A DNA stretch of 64,000 nt from SXRF01 sp039808985 (GCA_039808985.1 JBDHUC010000004.1:1-64000); one strand, 5' to 3'. Positions 51,740 to 60,404 are shown, counted from the first letter of the stretch. Numbers and translations are program-made. Notes: generated by a model from the letters alone, not told the origin.

Positions 51740-52492
51740 ATGCAAACTGCAAAAACCTCATATACAGCCTGCCTTATTATAATAGGCAATGAGATACTTT
51801 CCGGGCGCACACAGGATAAGAATATCCAGTATATTGCATCCGGTCTTAATGATGCCGGGGTTAAACTCTCCGAAGTCCGTGTTATCCCCGATATTAACCA
51901 AACCATTATAAATACAGTAAAATCCTGCTCTGAGCTATTCGATTATGTTTTCACAACAGGCGGCATAGGCCCTACCCATGACGATATAACCAGCGAAGCC
52001 ATAGCGCAGGCTTTTTCTGTTCCACTGGAACGTAACAAGGAAGCAGAAGCCATCCTGGAAAAACATTATGGCCGGGAAAAATTAAATGCCGCCCGCCTTA
52101 AAATGGCCGATATACCAGCAGGGGCAAAGCTTATATATAATCCGGTCAGCGCCGCGCCCGGCTTCATAATCAGCAATATTTATGTAATGGCAGGGGTTCC
52201 AGGCATCATGCAGGCCATGTTCGACAGCATAAAGGGCAAGCTGCGCGGCGGGGCAAAAACCCTGTCCAAAACTATTTCTGTTTATATGACCGAGGGCTAT
52301 ATTGCCGAAGGTATGGCAAGCATCCAGAATAAATATCCCAATGTCGAAATCGGCAGCTACCCCTTCATAAAAAACCAGAAGCTGGGAACGAGTTTGGTAT
52401 GCCGCGCAACCGACCCACAAATGCTGGATTCATGCTACGCAGAACTCAAAACTTTCCTTATGGGCTTTAAATCAGAAATCGAGGAGGAGTAG
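51740..52492 (+). CDS. CinA-type molybdopterin-binding domain protein
   Basis: A 250-residue protein with the CinA N-terminal (MoCF_biosynth) domain: IIGNEILSGRTQDKNIQYIASGLNDAGV, TTGGIGPTHDDITSEAIAQAF and GVPGIMQAMFDSIKG. The C-terminal nicotinamide-nucleotide amidase domain of full CinA is missing, as in many alphaproteobacterial short forms. A role in competence is not implied; some relatives hydrolyse ADP-ribose or pyridine nucleotide derivatives. It is a single gene, followed by repeats. Confidence 0.9.
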   Translation: MQTAKTSYTACLIIIGNEILSGRTQDKNIQYIASGLNDAGVKLSEVRVIPDINQTIINTVKSCSELFDYVFTTGGIGPTHDDITSEAIAQAFSVPLERNKEAEAILEKHYGREKLNAARLKMADIPAGAKLIYNPVSAAPGFIISNIYVMAGVPGIMQAMFDSIKGKLRGGAKTLSKTISVYMTEGYIAEGMASIQNKYPNVEIGSYPFIKNQKLGTSLVCRATDPQMLDSCYAELKTFLMGFKSEIEEE

Positions 52493-52500
52493 ACTGTATT

Positions 52501-52550
52501 GTCATACTGCGAATGCGTAATCATTGAGCAGGATCTCAGGATTATTGAGC
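52501..52550 (-). repeat. palindromic repeat family B, half element
   Basis: GTCATACTGCGAATGCGTAA, then TCATTGAGCAGGATCTCAGGATTATTGA. It matches the first half of the inverted copy at 60623-60710. Confidence 0.75.
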
Positions 52551-52552
52551 AG

Positions 52553-52576
52553 ATTACTCCACCTCCTCAAAAACCA
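52553..52576 (-). repeat. 24-bp direct repeat, duplicate of rnd 3' end
   Basis: Identical to 52684-52707, which contains the last seven codons and stop of rnd. The two copies enclose 107 bases containing a different palindromic element. Confidence 0.88.
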
Positions 52577-52580
52577 TTCT

Positions 52581-52670
52581 TGTCATTCCCGCCTTGAGCG
52601 GGAATCCAGAAACAAACCCATCGTAATAAATTGTAGCGCTACCTACCCGCCTACGCGACATGACAAGTAG
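52581..52670. repeat. TGTCATTCCCGC-type palindromic element
   Basis: Begins TGTCATTCCCGC with hairpin ATTCCCGC/GCGGGAAT and ends near GCGACATGACA; TGTCAT and ATGACA are inverted ends. It lies between the duplicated rnd ends. Confidence 0.65.
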
Positions 52671-52683
52671 AGGCTGTGATACC

Positions 52684-52707
52684 ATTACTCCACCTCCTCA
52701 AAAACCA
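52684..52707 (-). repeat. 24-bp direct repeat within the rnd 3' end
   Basis: Second copy of the 24-bp repeat (other copy 52553-52576), part of the living rnd gene (codons for VVFEEVE and stop). Confidence 0.88.
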
Positions 52708-53836
52708 CCTGCTTGGTTTTGGGATTGAGCGAAAGCTTCAGCTTTCCTTGCAAAAGCAGTTGCGCCTCGCGCCCGAACACATCATTGCGCCAGCCCTGCA
52801 ATACCATTATATCAGTTTTCCCAAGCGCCAGCGCTTCCAATTCATCCTTCCCGGTTATAAGCGGCGCGGCGATACCATGCACATCGGCTTTAACTTTCAG
52901 CAAAAGCTGGAGCATAGCAACCAAGCTGGTGATATTTTCCGGCGGCTTGCGCGATTTACCTACCTGCGGCCATTCGGTCTGCGGCAGTGCAAGCGCAGCT
53001 TCTACGCAGGCAAAAACCTGGTCGGCCTTTGTTTTGGAAAGATTCTTATCAACACTACGCATACGCGCCAGGTCAGCGGCTTTACGCGGCAGTGCCGATG
53101 CCAGCTCCACTAACGCTTCATCTTTTAATATCCTCCCGCGCGGCACATCATTCTTACGCGCTTCGATCTCGCGCCACTGTGCCAGCTCGCGCAGAACAGC
53201 TAAATGTTTAGGGCGCATAGTTCCGTATTTTAATCTCTTCCACGCATTGTTCGGCTCTATCTGGTAAAGTGCCGGGTCGGAAAGCTGGATATGTTCCTCG
53301 GCTATCCATGATGTCCGCCCTGCTTCTTCGATCTGTTTTTTCAGGCTCTCATAGATCGTACGCAGGAAGGTAACATCGGAAAGCGCGTAAGTGAGTTGCT
53401 TTTCTGTAAGCGGGCGCGCTGACCAATCAGTAAAACGTGAACTTTTATCAAGATCCTGCCCCACTATCTTGTTCACCAGAGTTTCATAAGAAACCGATTC
53501 GCCATAACCACACACCGAAGCCGCGATCTGAGTATCAAAAATATTTACCGGTATCGCCCCCGAAAGCAGGTAGAAAATTTCAATATCCTGACGGCAGGCA
53601 TGGAAAACTTTTACCAGATCAGGTTTTTGCAATAGTGCAAATACAGGCTCAAGCTTAATCCCTGCTGCCAGCGGATCTATTATCGCTGCATCATCTTTTC
53701 CGGCTATCTGTATCAGGCATAATTTAGGAAAATATGTCTTGTCGCGGATAAATTCTGTATCCACGGTGACATATGCCCCGGCTTCCACCTGCGCGCAAAA
53801 TTTTGTAAGTTCTGATTGTTTAGTTATAAGATTCAT
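52685..53836 (-). CDS. rnd: ribonuclease D
   Basis: 3'-5' exoribonuclease for tRNA and small RNA maturation. The 383-residue protein has a DEDD nuclease domain (VTVDTEFIRDKTYFPKLCLIQIA, KVFHACRQDIEIF, RPLTEKQLTYALSDVTFLRTIY), then HRDC-like regions (LKYGTMRPKHLAVLRELAQWRE...). I use ATG at 53836; a TTG start at 53854 would add six residues. Its last seven codons are duplicated 131 bases downstream (52553-52576). Confidence 0.93.
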   Translation of the reverse strand: MNLITKQSELTKFCAQVEAGAYVTVDTEFIRDKTYFPKLCLIQIAGKDDAAIIDPLAAGIKLEPVFALLQKPDLVKVFHACRQDIEIFYLLSGAIPVNIFDTQIAASVCGYGESVSYETLVNKIVGQDLDKSSRFTDWSARPLTEKQLTYALSDVTFLRTIYESLKKQIEEAGRTSWIAEEHIQLSDPALYQIEPNNAWKRLKYGTMRPKHLAVLRELAQWREIEARKNDVPRGRILKDEALVELASALPRKAADLARMRSVDKNLSKTKADQVFACVEAALALPQTEWPQVGKSRKPPENITSLVAMLQLLLKVKADVHGIAAPLITGKDELEALALGKTDIMVLQGWRNDVFGREAQLLLQGKLKLSLNPKTKQVVFEEVE

Positions 53837-53961
53837 GGGGCTTTTATAGTGCAAAACTCAACAAAAGCCAGAGGCTTTGCATAAAATAGCTATAATTGTG
53901 AGTTTCCGGTTGGTTTGACGGCAAATTATGATATATTAACATTATTTAACGGAGCTATTTA

Positions 53962-54195
53962 ATGCCAAAAGAGCGCAAAACGTCAATTACCTATTATAGC
54001 TGGGAAGGCGATGCCTGCCGTGTGCATGAGGATGAAATGGGCAATATGGAAGCCGATATTTATCGTGCAGGAACAGGCACTGTGCCCGTAAAACCTTATG
54101 ATGTCATTGATAATAGCAGGCGCATAAGTGAAGAAGAATATAAAGATATCGTTCTAGAAGAAATAGAATACCATAAGAAAAAAACTGGGAAATAA
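53962..54195 (+). CDS. small unknown protein, coupled to the next gene
   Basis: A 77-residue acidic soluble protein (ERKTSITYYSWEGDACRVHEDEMGN...; ISEEEYKDIVLEEIEYHKKK). No family recognised. GGAG precedes the ATG with seven-base spacing, and TTGACG at 53915-53920 with TAACAT 16 bases on is a possible promoter. The stop overlaps the start of the following 507-residue gene by one base (TAATG), so they form an operon and may act as partners. Confidence 0.72.
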   Translation: MPKERKTSITYYSWEGDACRVHEDEMGNMEADIYRAGTGTVPVKPYDVIDNSRRISEEEYKDIVLEEIEYHKKKTGK

Positions 54196-55718
54196 TGCCA
54201 ATATCTCAAAAACAATCCGAAAAGCCAGCAAAACTATTGCATCCCAAGACAGCAATGCAATTTGTCCGCTTGTGGGAAATCCCCGGCAGCGATCATTTAA
54301 TTAACGGCAATGCCGATTTTCCTAACATATATGCGCGTCAAGACAGGCTGGTCGGGCAGGTAATAGATGCTTGTATAGCATTGCATGTTTATGAGCAGAT
54401 TAAAGCCCATGCCAGCTACAACTCATTAAAACCCCTTTTATCTGATAATTTCAGCGAAACGCAGTTTGATAAGTTGGCAAAACTCCCCGATGATAAACAA
54501 GCACCCGGCGGAAGTGAGCTTTTAAAGGCAATTATTGAACTATCGCAAAATAAGGGAAAGGATAAGGGATTAAAAACCCATTCCGACCTGGTAAGCAAAA
54601 AAGAATGGAAATCTTATATAGATGAATTCAGGGAATATGAGAAAAAATATATAGAGTGGAAAGTAGATGCCTATTCTAAGAAAGATGCTATAGAGCAATC
54701 TGAATCTCCCTCCTATTACACTTCTGTTAAAAACAAAAAAATAACAATTAATAAAGCCCCTGAAAGGCCTGAAGACCCAAGGGTCACAAGAATAAACAAA
54801 GAAATTGCCCAAACTATAACTATATTAGATCCAGGCCCCAAGGCAAAGGACTCAATAGAAGCAAAAGCATCAAACAGGGGTAATGCAGAAATAACCTCGT
54901 TTCGGGATTTAAACCGTATCGGCGTCTTGCCAACCGAAACAACCCATGCTGATGATTTTATAACGATAATCGCAAATTTAAATCCCCCTAAATCTGTAAA
55001 ACAGAATCAAGTGCCGCGTTTTTTTGAAGAGCAGGCCGAAATATTTGACCACGGATATTTTAATAAAAAACTATTTGTGGCGCTCGACAGGTGCAAAGAG
55101 CGTGATGGCGGGGTTACTAATGGCAATATAGCCTCTATAGCCGAAATAAAAATAGTGCCCGCCAAGATGCTGGATGCAGAAAAATTAACAGCGATAACCA
55201 AACCTCTGCGTGATATGCTGGCCAGGCCGGAAATATATATTTCCCATAGCGACACGGATGTGACACCTCAAGTGAACAGAGGCAAATTAAAAACCGACTA
55301 TGAAGCTAAAAAGGCTGATTTTATAAGGCTGTCAGAAAAACTGGGTGTGCAGTATAAATTTCCTGAATTTAATATACGCGAACCTAACAATCCGGGGTCC
55401 TATAGGGATTTAAGGCAGGAGTTCAATAAATTATCCACACGTATACACGTAGATGCTATCAAAAAAGAAAACCGGACATGGCAGGAAGAATATCTGAAAA
55501 CTGCAACAATTCAGGATCTGGCCGGAAGCAATGAACAATACCTGGATAGAATAAACCGCAAACTGTCAACCAACCTGCCGCGTACTGATAAGATGGAGCA
55601 TAGCTGGTTAGAAGAAATTGCCCATTCAGTTAATCTTGACTTGAAAGAGATAACAAGAAAACTAAGGGAAGAATTCAAGCTAGGTAAGATGACAGCAACA
55701 TCTTCCCGCCAAAGATAA
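54195..55718 (+). CDS. large unknown soluble protein
   Basis: A 507-residue Lys/Glu-rich protein with no signal or membrane helix and no family I can name. Residues about 130-170 are strongly charged and helical (SKKEWKSYIDEFREYEKKYIEW). The middle (about 230-345) reads ITSFRDLNRIGVLPTETTHADDFITII, then NGNIASIAEIKIVPAKMLDAEKLTAI. This faintly resembles the strand pattern of RelA/SpoT-like nucleotidyltransferase domains (a DxxR strand, later an ExKI strand), without their full catalytic set. The C-terminus is helical and basic. It is coupled to the 77-residue gene. Lineage-specific content is likely. Confidence 0.7.
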   Translation: MPISQKQSEKPAKLLHPKTAMQFVRLWEIPGSDHLINGNADFPNIYARQDRLVGQVIDACIALHVYEQIKAHASYNSLKPLLSDNFSETQFDKLAKLPDDKQAPGGSELLKAIIELSQNKGKDKGLKTHSDLVSKKEWKSYIDEFREYEKKYIEWKVDAYSKKDAIEQSESPSYYTSVKNKKITINKAPERPEDPRVTRINKEIAQTITILDPGPKAKDSIEAKASNRGNAEITSFRDLNRIGVLPTETTHADDFITIIANLNPPKSVKQNQVPRFFEEQAEIFDHGYFNKKLFVALDRCKERDGGVTNGNIASIAEIKIVPAKMLDAEKLTAITKPLRDMLARPEIYISHSDTDVTPQVNRGKLKTDYEAKKADFIRLSEKLGVQYKFPEFNIREPNNPGSYRDLRQEFNKLSTRIHVDAIKKENRTWQEEYLKTATIQDLAGSNEQYLDRINRKLSTNLPRTDKMEHSWLEEIAHSVNLDLKEITRKLREEFKLGKMTATSSRQR

Positions 55719-55761
55719 TATTCTACTTGAATAAATACGCGTTTAATCGTGTAATGCTTCC

Positions 55762-57642
55762 ATGACAATGCCTATAGCAACCAGCAAAATATCGCATCTT
55801 TCCGGGCAATCACTTCTGGTTTTTGCCTCCCTCTTGGCAATCATGGCTCATTTGGTATTGCCCGATAACCAGTGGCGCGAAATTCCGCTTATTATAATAA
55901 TCGTCATCGGCTCGGTGCCGCTTCTTTGGGATATTGGCAAAAAACTCATAAAATTTGATTTTGGAGCTGACATACTGGCTGCCCTGGCACTTATCACCGC
56001 TATTGTGCTTGGTGAATATATGACGGCAGTTTTAATAATACTTATGCTGGCGGGCGGACAAGCATTAGAGAATTATGCTATGCGTAAAGCCTCTTCTGTT
56101 CTGCAGGCATTAGCGCAACGCATGCCGGAAACAGCGCAACGTAAGAATGGCGATAAGATCGAAGCAATAAATATCAGCGATATTAAGATAGGTGATTTTA
56201 TTGTAGTTTACCCCCATGAAACCTGCCCTGTGGATGGAACAGTGGTTGAAGGCCACAGCACCATGGATGAATCATACCTGACCGGCGAGCCGTACCGCGT
56301 GTCAAAGGCAAAAGGTGCAGGCGTACTTTCCGGCGCGATAAATGGTGAAGCAGTTCTAACTATCCGTGCCGATAAATTATCGGCTGATTCACGTTATGCA
56401 AAAATAATGGAAGTTATGCAGGATGCCGAGCAGAAACGCCCCAACCTGCGCCGCCTCGGTGACCAGCTAGGCGCGATATTTGCACCACTTGCACTGCTCC
56501 TTGCAATATCTGCATGGTGGTATACAGGTGATGCCATACGATTCCTGGCAGTTCTCGTAGTAGCCACCCCCTGCCCTTTGCTTATCGCCATTCCTATAAC
56601 AATTATCAGCGCCATTTCCATGGCGGCACGGCTTGGCATAATAATAAAAGACCCAACAGTTCTGGAACGCCTGCCCACCTGCACTACAGCGATCTTTGAT
56701 AAAACCGGCACATTAACTTACGGAAGGCCGGAACTTACCGAAATAGCTGCTGCGCAGGGCATAAGCCGCGATGATGTTTTAAGAAAATCCGCAAGCCTGG
56801 AGCGTTATTCAAAACACCCCCTCGCCCATGCTATTTTACAGGCAGCCCAGAAAAGCAACCTTAAACTTCTTACTGCGCAGAGCGTTTCAGAAAGCCCCGG
56901 CCTTGGGCTTTCCGGTGTCGTTGAAAATTCTGAGATAACCATAACCAGCCGCAAGAAGTTTCTGGCAAAAATGCCCCAATTGGAAAATATACTTCCAAAG
57001 CAATCTGCTGGCCTCGAATGTGTAGTTCTTGTTGATGGGGCATACGCCGCCACCTTCCATTTCCGCGATGCCCCGCGCGAGGAAGGCTTATCCTTCATCA
57101 GCCACCTGGCTCCTAATCACCAGTTCAACCGCATAATGCTTGTGTCTGGCGACCGCGAATCGGAAGTCAACTATCTGGCCGAACGCATGGGCATAACCAA
57201 ATCACTTGCAGGACAGACACCCGAGCAGAAACTGGCATTAGTGCGCGAAGAAACTGCAAAAGCCCCCACCCTGTTCATGGGCGATGGCATAAATGACGCC
57301 CCAGCCCTTGCTGCCGCCACAGTTGGCATAGCTTTCGGTCAGGCCAGCAGCGTAACTTCCGAGGCCGCAGGCGCGGTAATAATGGAAAACACACTGGCAA
57401 AAGTTGATGAGCTTATTCATATAAGCGAATCAATGCGTAAAATAGCCATGCAAAGCGCGGTCGGCGGTATGCTTTTAAGCGTTATCTGCATGGGATTCGC
57501 AGCAGCGGGATATTTATCTCCGGTTGCCGGCGCAATTGCACAGGAACTTATCGACATGGTAGCGATAATATGGGCTTTGCGCCTGACTTTACAGGGAAAA
57601 ATCGAGGCTGACATAAAACTGGGCAAACATCACAAGCATTAG
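55762..57642 (+). CDS. P1B-type heavy-metal ATPase without HMA domain
   Basis: Metal-exporting or importing P-type ATPase of 626 residues. It has paired membrane helices at the N-terminus (about 14-130), the actuator motif TGEPYR, the metal-site helix VVATPCPLLIAIPITI, phosphorylation site DKTGTLT, HP motif YSKHPLAHA and hinge GDGINDAPALAAATVGIAFG. No N-terminal metal-binding domain is present, and the C-terminus ends in a short His/Lys run (GKHHKH). The metal motif is TPC rather than CPC or SPC, so the ion cannot be assigned; transition metal transport is the safe reading. Confidence 0.93.
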   Translation: MTMPIATSKISHLSGQSLLVFASLLAIMAHLVLPDNQWREIPLIIIIVIGSVPLLWDIGKKLIKFDFGADILAALALITAIVLGEYMTAVLIILMLAGGQALENYAMRKASSVLQALAQRMPETAQRKNGDKIEAINISDIKIGDFIVVYPHETCPVDGTVVEGHSTMDESYLTGEPYRVSKAKGAGVLSGAINGEAVLTIRADKLSADSRYAKIMEVMQDAEQKRPNLRRLGDQLGAIFAPLALLLAISAWWYTGDAIRFLAVLVVATPCPLLIAIPITIISAISMAARLGIIIKDPTVLERLPTCTTAIFDKTGTLTYGRPELTEIAAAQGISRDDVLRKSASLERYSKHPLAHAILQAAQKSNLKLLTAQSVSESPGLGLSGVVENSEITITSRKKFLAKMPQLENILPKQSAGLECVVLVDGAYAATFHFRDAPREEGLSFISHLAPNHQFNRIMLVSGDRESEVNYLAERMGITKSLAGQTPEQKLALVREETAKAPTLFMGDGINDAPALAAATVGIAFGQASSVTSEAAGAVIMENTLAKVDELIHISESMRKIAMQSAVGGMLLSVICMGFAAAGYLSPVAGAIAQELIDMVAIIWALRLTLQGKIEADIKLGKHHKH

Positions 57643-57740
57643 GTCGTGCCGACATTAATAAACCATTGAGATATTCTGGGTTTGTGGTAATATTTACCCA
57701 TAAAAACCAAAGAAAGTTACCAGGAAAACCAACAGGAACA

Positions 57741-58796
57741 ATGTCCCATTTCAGCGCAGAAAATATCGAAGATTACACGCAGGCTCCGCCAGGGCCTTCT
57801 CTTTTTTCGCGCATAAAAACAGCGGTAAAAAATCTTTTTGGCTTTAAATCTGAGCAGCCCACCGCCCCTCAGTCAGAAACATATGATCTGGTTCGCCGCC
57901 CGATAGAATATCTGCCGATTGTAAACAATAACCCGATTCAAGCCGATCTAAACAAGGCCATCTTAATGGCAAGGGCCAATATACACCCGGCAGGCCTGTC
58001 GGAAGCAGACATAAATTCAGTAGCCAGCTATCTTGTTCCCACAGAAATAAAGCCTGGCGACTCATTAAAGGTTGGGAGCAACGAATCAATCTCCTATGCC
58101 GAGCTTGCAAAGGTCGCGCAGAATGTTGAAAATGTAAGTTCAAAAGACGCTGCTTTCAAAGCCATGCCGCGCATCTTCGTTTATCCTCCGTCCCCACCCC
58201 AGGGCAGCAGGGAGGAAGCCATACTTGATAAGCTTAATATAGCCCCTGACAATGTCGCCTATTCCTATACCGACTCAATAATAATAAGCCAGGATTTCTC
58301 TAATAAAAATAACCGTGAAGGGATAATTTCCGCCTTCGCGCATGAATATGGCCACCGCCTTAATTTCGCAACGCAAGGCATAGTAACCGCCGAGTACAAC
58401 CAGTTCAAACATGCTCAGATGACCGGCAATGACCTTAATAAAATGTATGGGCAGAAGGAAAAAATAAAATCAGCAATCGACTTAAAAAACAATGAACTGG
58501 CTCGCCAGGAAGAAAAAATAGCCGATGATTACGCGGCACTTGCCGGTTACGGCGAAGGCATAAAAAAATTCGCCGCCAGCAATCTTATACCGGATTCAAA
58601 AACAAGCAGGCACCCTTCTTCAAAAGAACGCGTTGAGAATATTGAAGAAACATTGGCCAATCCCCAGTCGGCACTAAGCAAAATAGAAAAAAGCCTGGAT
58701 AAGTTTAAAAAGCAGATTTTCAGCCGCCCTGCTGCAAGCCATCAGGAACTCGTAGCCGCATCATCAGCAAACGCTGATTACCAGCCAGCGCGCTGA
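57741..58796 (+). CDS. putative gluzincin metalloprotease, paralog 1
   Basis: A 351-residue protein with HExxH in AFAHEYGHRLNF (His201, Glu202, His205) and a downstream EEKIADDYA segment (Glu258, Asp262) that has the ExxAD spacing of M48-like gluzincins, where Glu is the third zinc ligand. The N-terminal region PGPSLFSRIKTAVKNLFGF (about 17-35) is a possible amphipathic helix. There is no signal peptide or membrane helix, unlike HtpX. I chose ATG 57741 (AGGA upstream) over the TTG at 57666. The closest relative is the next gene. The role is unknown; a secreted effector or toxin protease is a hypothesis. Confidence 0.75.
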   Translation: MSHFSAENIEDYTQAPPGPSLFSRIKTAVKNLFGFKSEQPTAPQSETYDLVRRPIEYLPIVNNNPIQADLNKAILMARANIHPAGLSEADINSVASYLVPTEIKPGDSLKVGSNESISYAELAKVAQNVENVSSKDAAFKAMPRIFVYPPSPPQGSREEAILDKLNIAPDNVAYSYTDSIIISQDFSNKNNREGIISAFAHEYGHRLNFATQGIVTAEYNQFKHAQMTGNDLNKMYGQKEKIKSAIDLKNNELARQEEKIADDYAALAGYGEGIKKFAASNLIPDSKTSRHPSSKERVENIEETLANPQSALSKIEKSLDKFKKQIFSRPAASHQELVAASSANADYQPAR

Positions 58797-58810
58797 TTTA
58801 TAACAATTAA

Positions 58811-58854
58811 TAAATGTTAACCAATATTGACATTTAAGCATTAAATGTTAGACT
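58811..58854 (+). promoter_or_regulatory. candidate promoter with iterated TAAATGTTA sites
   Basis: TTGACA (58827-58832) and TAGACT (58849-58854) with a 16-base spacer lie 37 bases before the second metalloprotease gene. ACATTTAA/TTAAATGT (58830-58848) is a perfect 8-bp palindrome overlapping the -35. TAAATGTTA occurs at 58811 and 58842, with an inverted version between, suggesting a regulator-binding site. Confidence 0.45.
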
Positions 58855-58890
58855 CAATGCAATTCATAACCGTATTATATTTGAAAACAA

Positions 58891-60024
58891 ATGGCTGATA
58901 TAACACTCTTCAGATTAGAAGGCCAGGCGCCGGAACCATCCCTGCTTGGCTCCCTGATTTCGGGCATAAAAAAATTTTTCAGGCCTACACCGAAAATCCC
59001 TGAACCAGCCGTTCCTTATGATGTGGTTCAGGTTCATATACCTTATGCGGATATAGGCAACAGCAACATATTAAACACCGAAGTGTATAGAAATAACCTT
59101 AATGAGGAATTAAGCAAGGTTGCCAACATAGAAAATGCTGACTTGAGAAATATCAGCCCTGAATCAATCAATGAGGCTTTTTCCGCCAATGCGCCAAGAC
59201 GATTAAAACCCGGCGAATCCATAAAGGTTAAGGATGGCGAAATTTCATACGAAGAACTTGCTGAAATAAAGCGGAATGTTGACAATGTAAGCAGTAACGA
59301 TGCTTTTTTAGGCAAGAAAATGCCTGAAATATTTGTCTTCCAGAATTTTTCTCCGGAAATAACATCCAGGCTTCCGCTGCTGGAAATTTTAAACGAAGCC
59401 ACAGGCAATAATTTACATTATTACGTTCATTATGATTCGGTATTAGGCGGACAGGAATTTTTTGCAAACCGTACAAAGGATGAAATCAAGCACGCTTTCG
59501 GGCATGAAATAGGCCATCGCATTGCAAATGCCACACAGGGGCTGAATATTATCAATTATAACCCGGAAAAGCACGCCGCCATGATGGGTGAAGACTTTAG
59601 CGGAGTCTGCGGAAATCCCAATCATCTAAACAATAGTTATGATTGCCATCAGCTAATAACAAAACTAAACGGCGAGAGCGACAAAGTTATTGGGCAGATA
59701 AGGGAAAAAACAAATGAACTGCAACGGGAGCAGGAAAACCTCGCCGATAAATATTCCGTGCTTGCTGGTTATGGAGATGGTGGCATCAGCTTAAATCTAC
59801 ACGACTATTTTGGTCAGGCAGACGGCTCTCACCTCCCTGGCAAGGAGCGCCTCAAAAACATTGAGGCTATCATGGCTGACCCGGCAGCCGCCAAAGAAAA
59901 GCTGGAATCTGAGCTTGCCCAACTAAAAAGACCAATATTACCGGTGCAGGAAGCTGAAACAGGCCATAAATCCCCTCTCCCTCCTCAAGCATCACTTGCG
60001 GATCAGGTGATACTGGAACGCTGA
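58891..60024 (+). CDS. putative gluzincin metalloprotease, paralog 2
   Basis: A 377-residue homolog of the preceding gene. It shares the N-terminal PEPSLLGSLISGIKKFFRP segment, then YDVV, LKPGESIKVKDGEISYEELAEIKRNVDNVSSNDA, the zinc motif AFGHEIGHRIANATQG (His205, Glu206, His209) and QENLADKYSVLAGYGDG (Glu282, Asp286). About 20 extra residues with two Cys (VCGNPN, DCHQ) lie between the zinc motif and the ExxAD block. There is no signal peptide. It is separately promoted by the look of the 94-base gap. Divergence outside the zinc sites is high, so the duplication is old or under diversifying selection. Confidence 0.75.
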   Translation: MADITLFRLEGQAPEPSLLGSLISGIKKFFRPTPKIPEPAVPYDVVQVHIPYADIGNSNILNTEVYRNNLNEELSKVANIENADLRNISPESINEAFSANAPRRLKPGESIKVKDGEISYEELAEIKRNVDNVSSNDAFLGKKMPEIFVFQNFSPEITSRLPLLEILNEATGNNLHYYVHYDSVLGGQEFFANRTKDEIKHAFGHEIGHRIANATQGLNIINYNPEKHAAMMGEDFSGVCGNPNHLNNSYDCHQLITKLNGESDKVIGQIREKTNELQREQENLADKYSVLAGYGDGGISLNLHDYFGQADGSHLPGKERLKNIEAIMADPAAAKEKLESELAQLKRPILPVQEAETGHKSPLPPQASLADQVILER

Positions 60025-60026
60025 TT

Positions 60027-60377
60027 TTATTTTACCTGCGCTGGCCTGGAGTCCGCATCAACCGTAGGATGCTTGCACTGTATTACCATAATCCGGTTAT
60101 GGGTAGTGGTTGTAGTTGCAGTAGATACCGCAGAAGATGATTTAACATTAGTAACCGTTCCCGCTTCGCCGGTAACCTCAAGAACTTCATAACCAAGGTC
60201 TTCACAGATAATACCGGCCTTCTGGTAACAATGCCCCCAGTTCCTGTCAAGCCCTGAGCAGTTTATTGCATAGCCGCGCTTACCGTCGGCGGTATATATC
60301 CGGCTCGACCCGGCCTCATGGCCGCAACCACTCACAAGCAACGCCGCAACCAGCAATATAAGTGTTTTTCTATTCAT
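60027..60377 (-). CDS. small lipoprotein
   Basis: A 116-residue exported protein. MNRKTLILLVAALLVSGCG is a lipoprotein signal with lipobox VSGC (Cys18). The mature part has NCSGLDRNWGHCYQKAGIICEDLGYEVLE with paired cysteines and a Ser/Thr-rich stretch (SSAVSTATTTTTHN). The start at 60377 has CAGGA upstream; the longer frame runs into tRNA-His and is not used. Similar Cys/Gly lipoproteins occur in many Gram-negatives without a defined role. Confidence 0.85.
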   Translation of the reverse strand: MNRKTLILLVAALLVSGCGHEAGSSRIYTADGKRGYAINCSGLDRNWGHCYQKAGIICEDLGYEVLEVTGEAGTVTNVKSSSAVSTATTTTTHNRIMVIQCKHPTVDADSRPAQVK

Positions 60378-60404
60378 AAAATACATCCTGACCCTTATAG
60401 AGAA

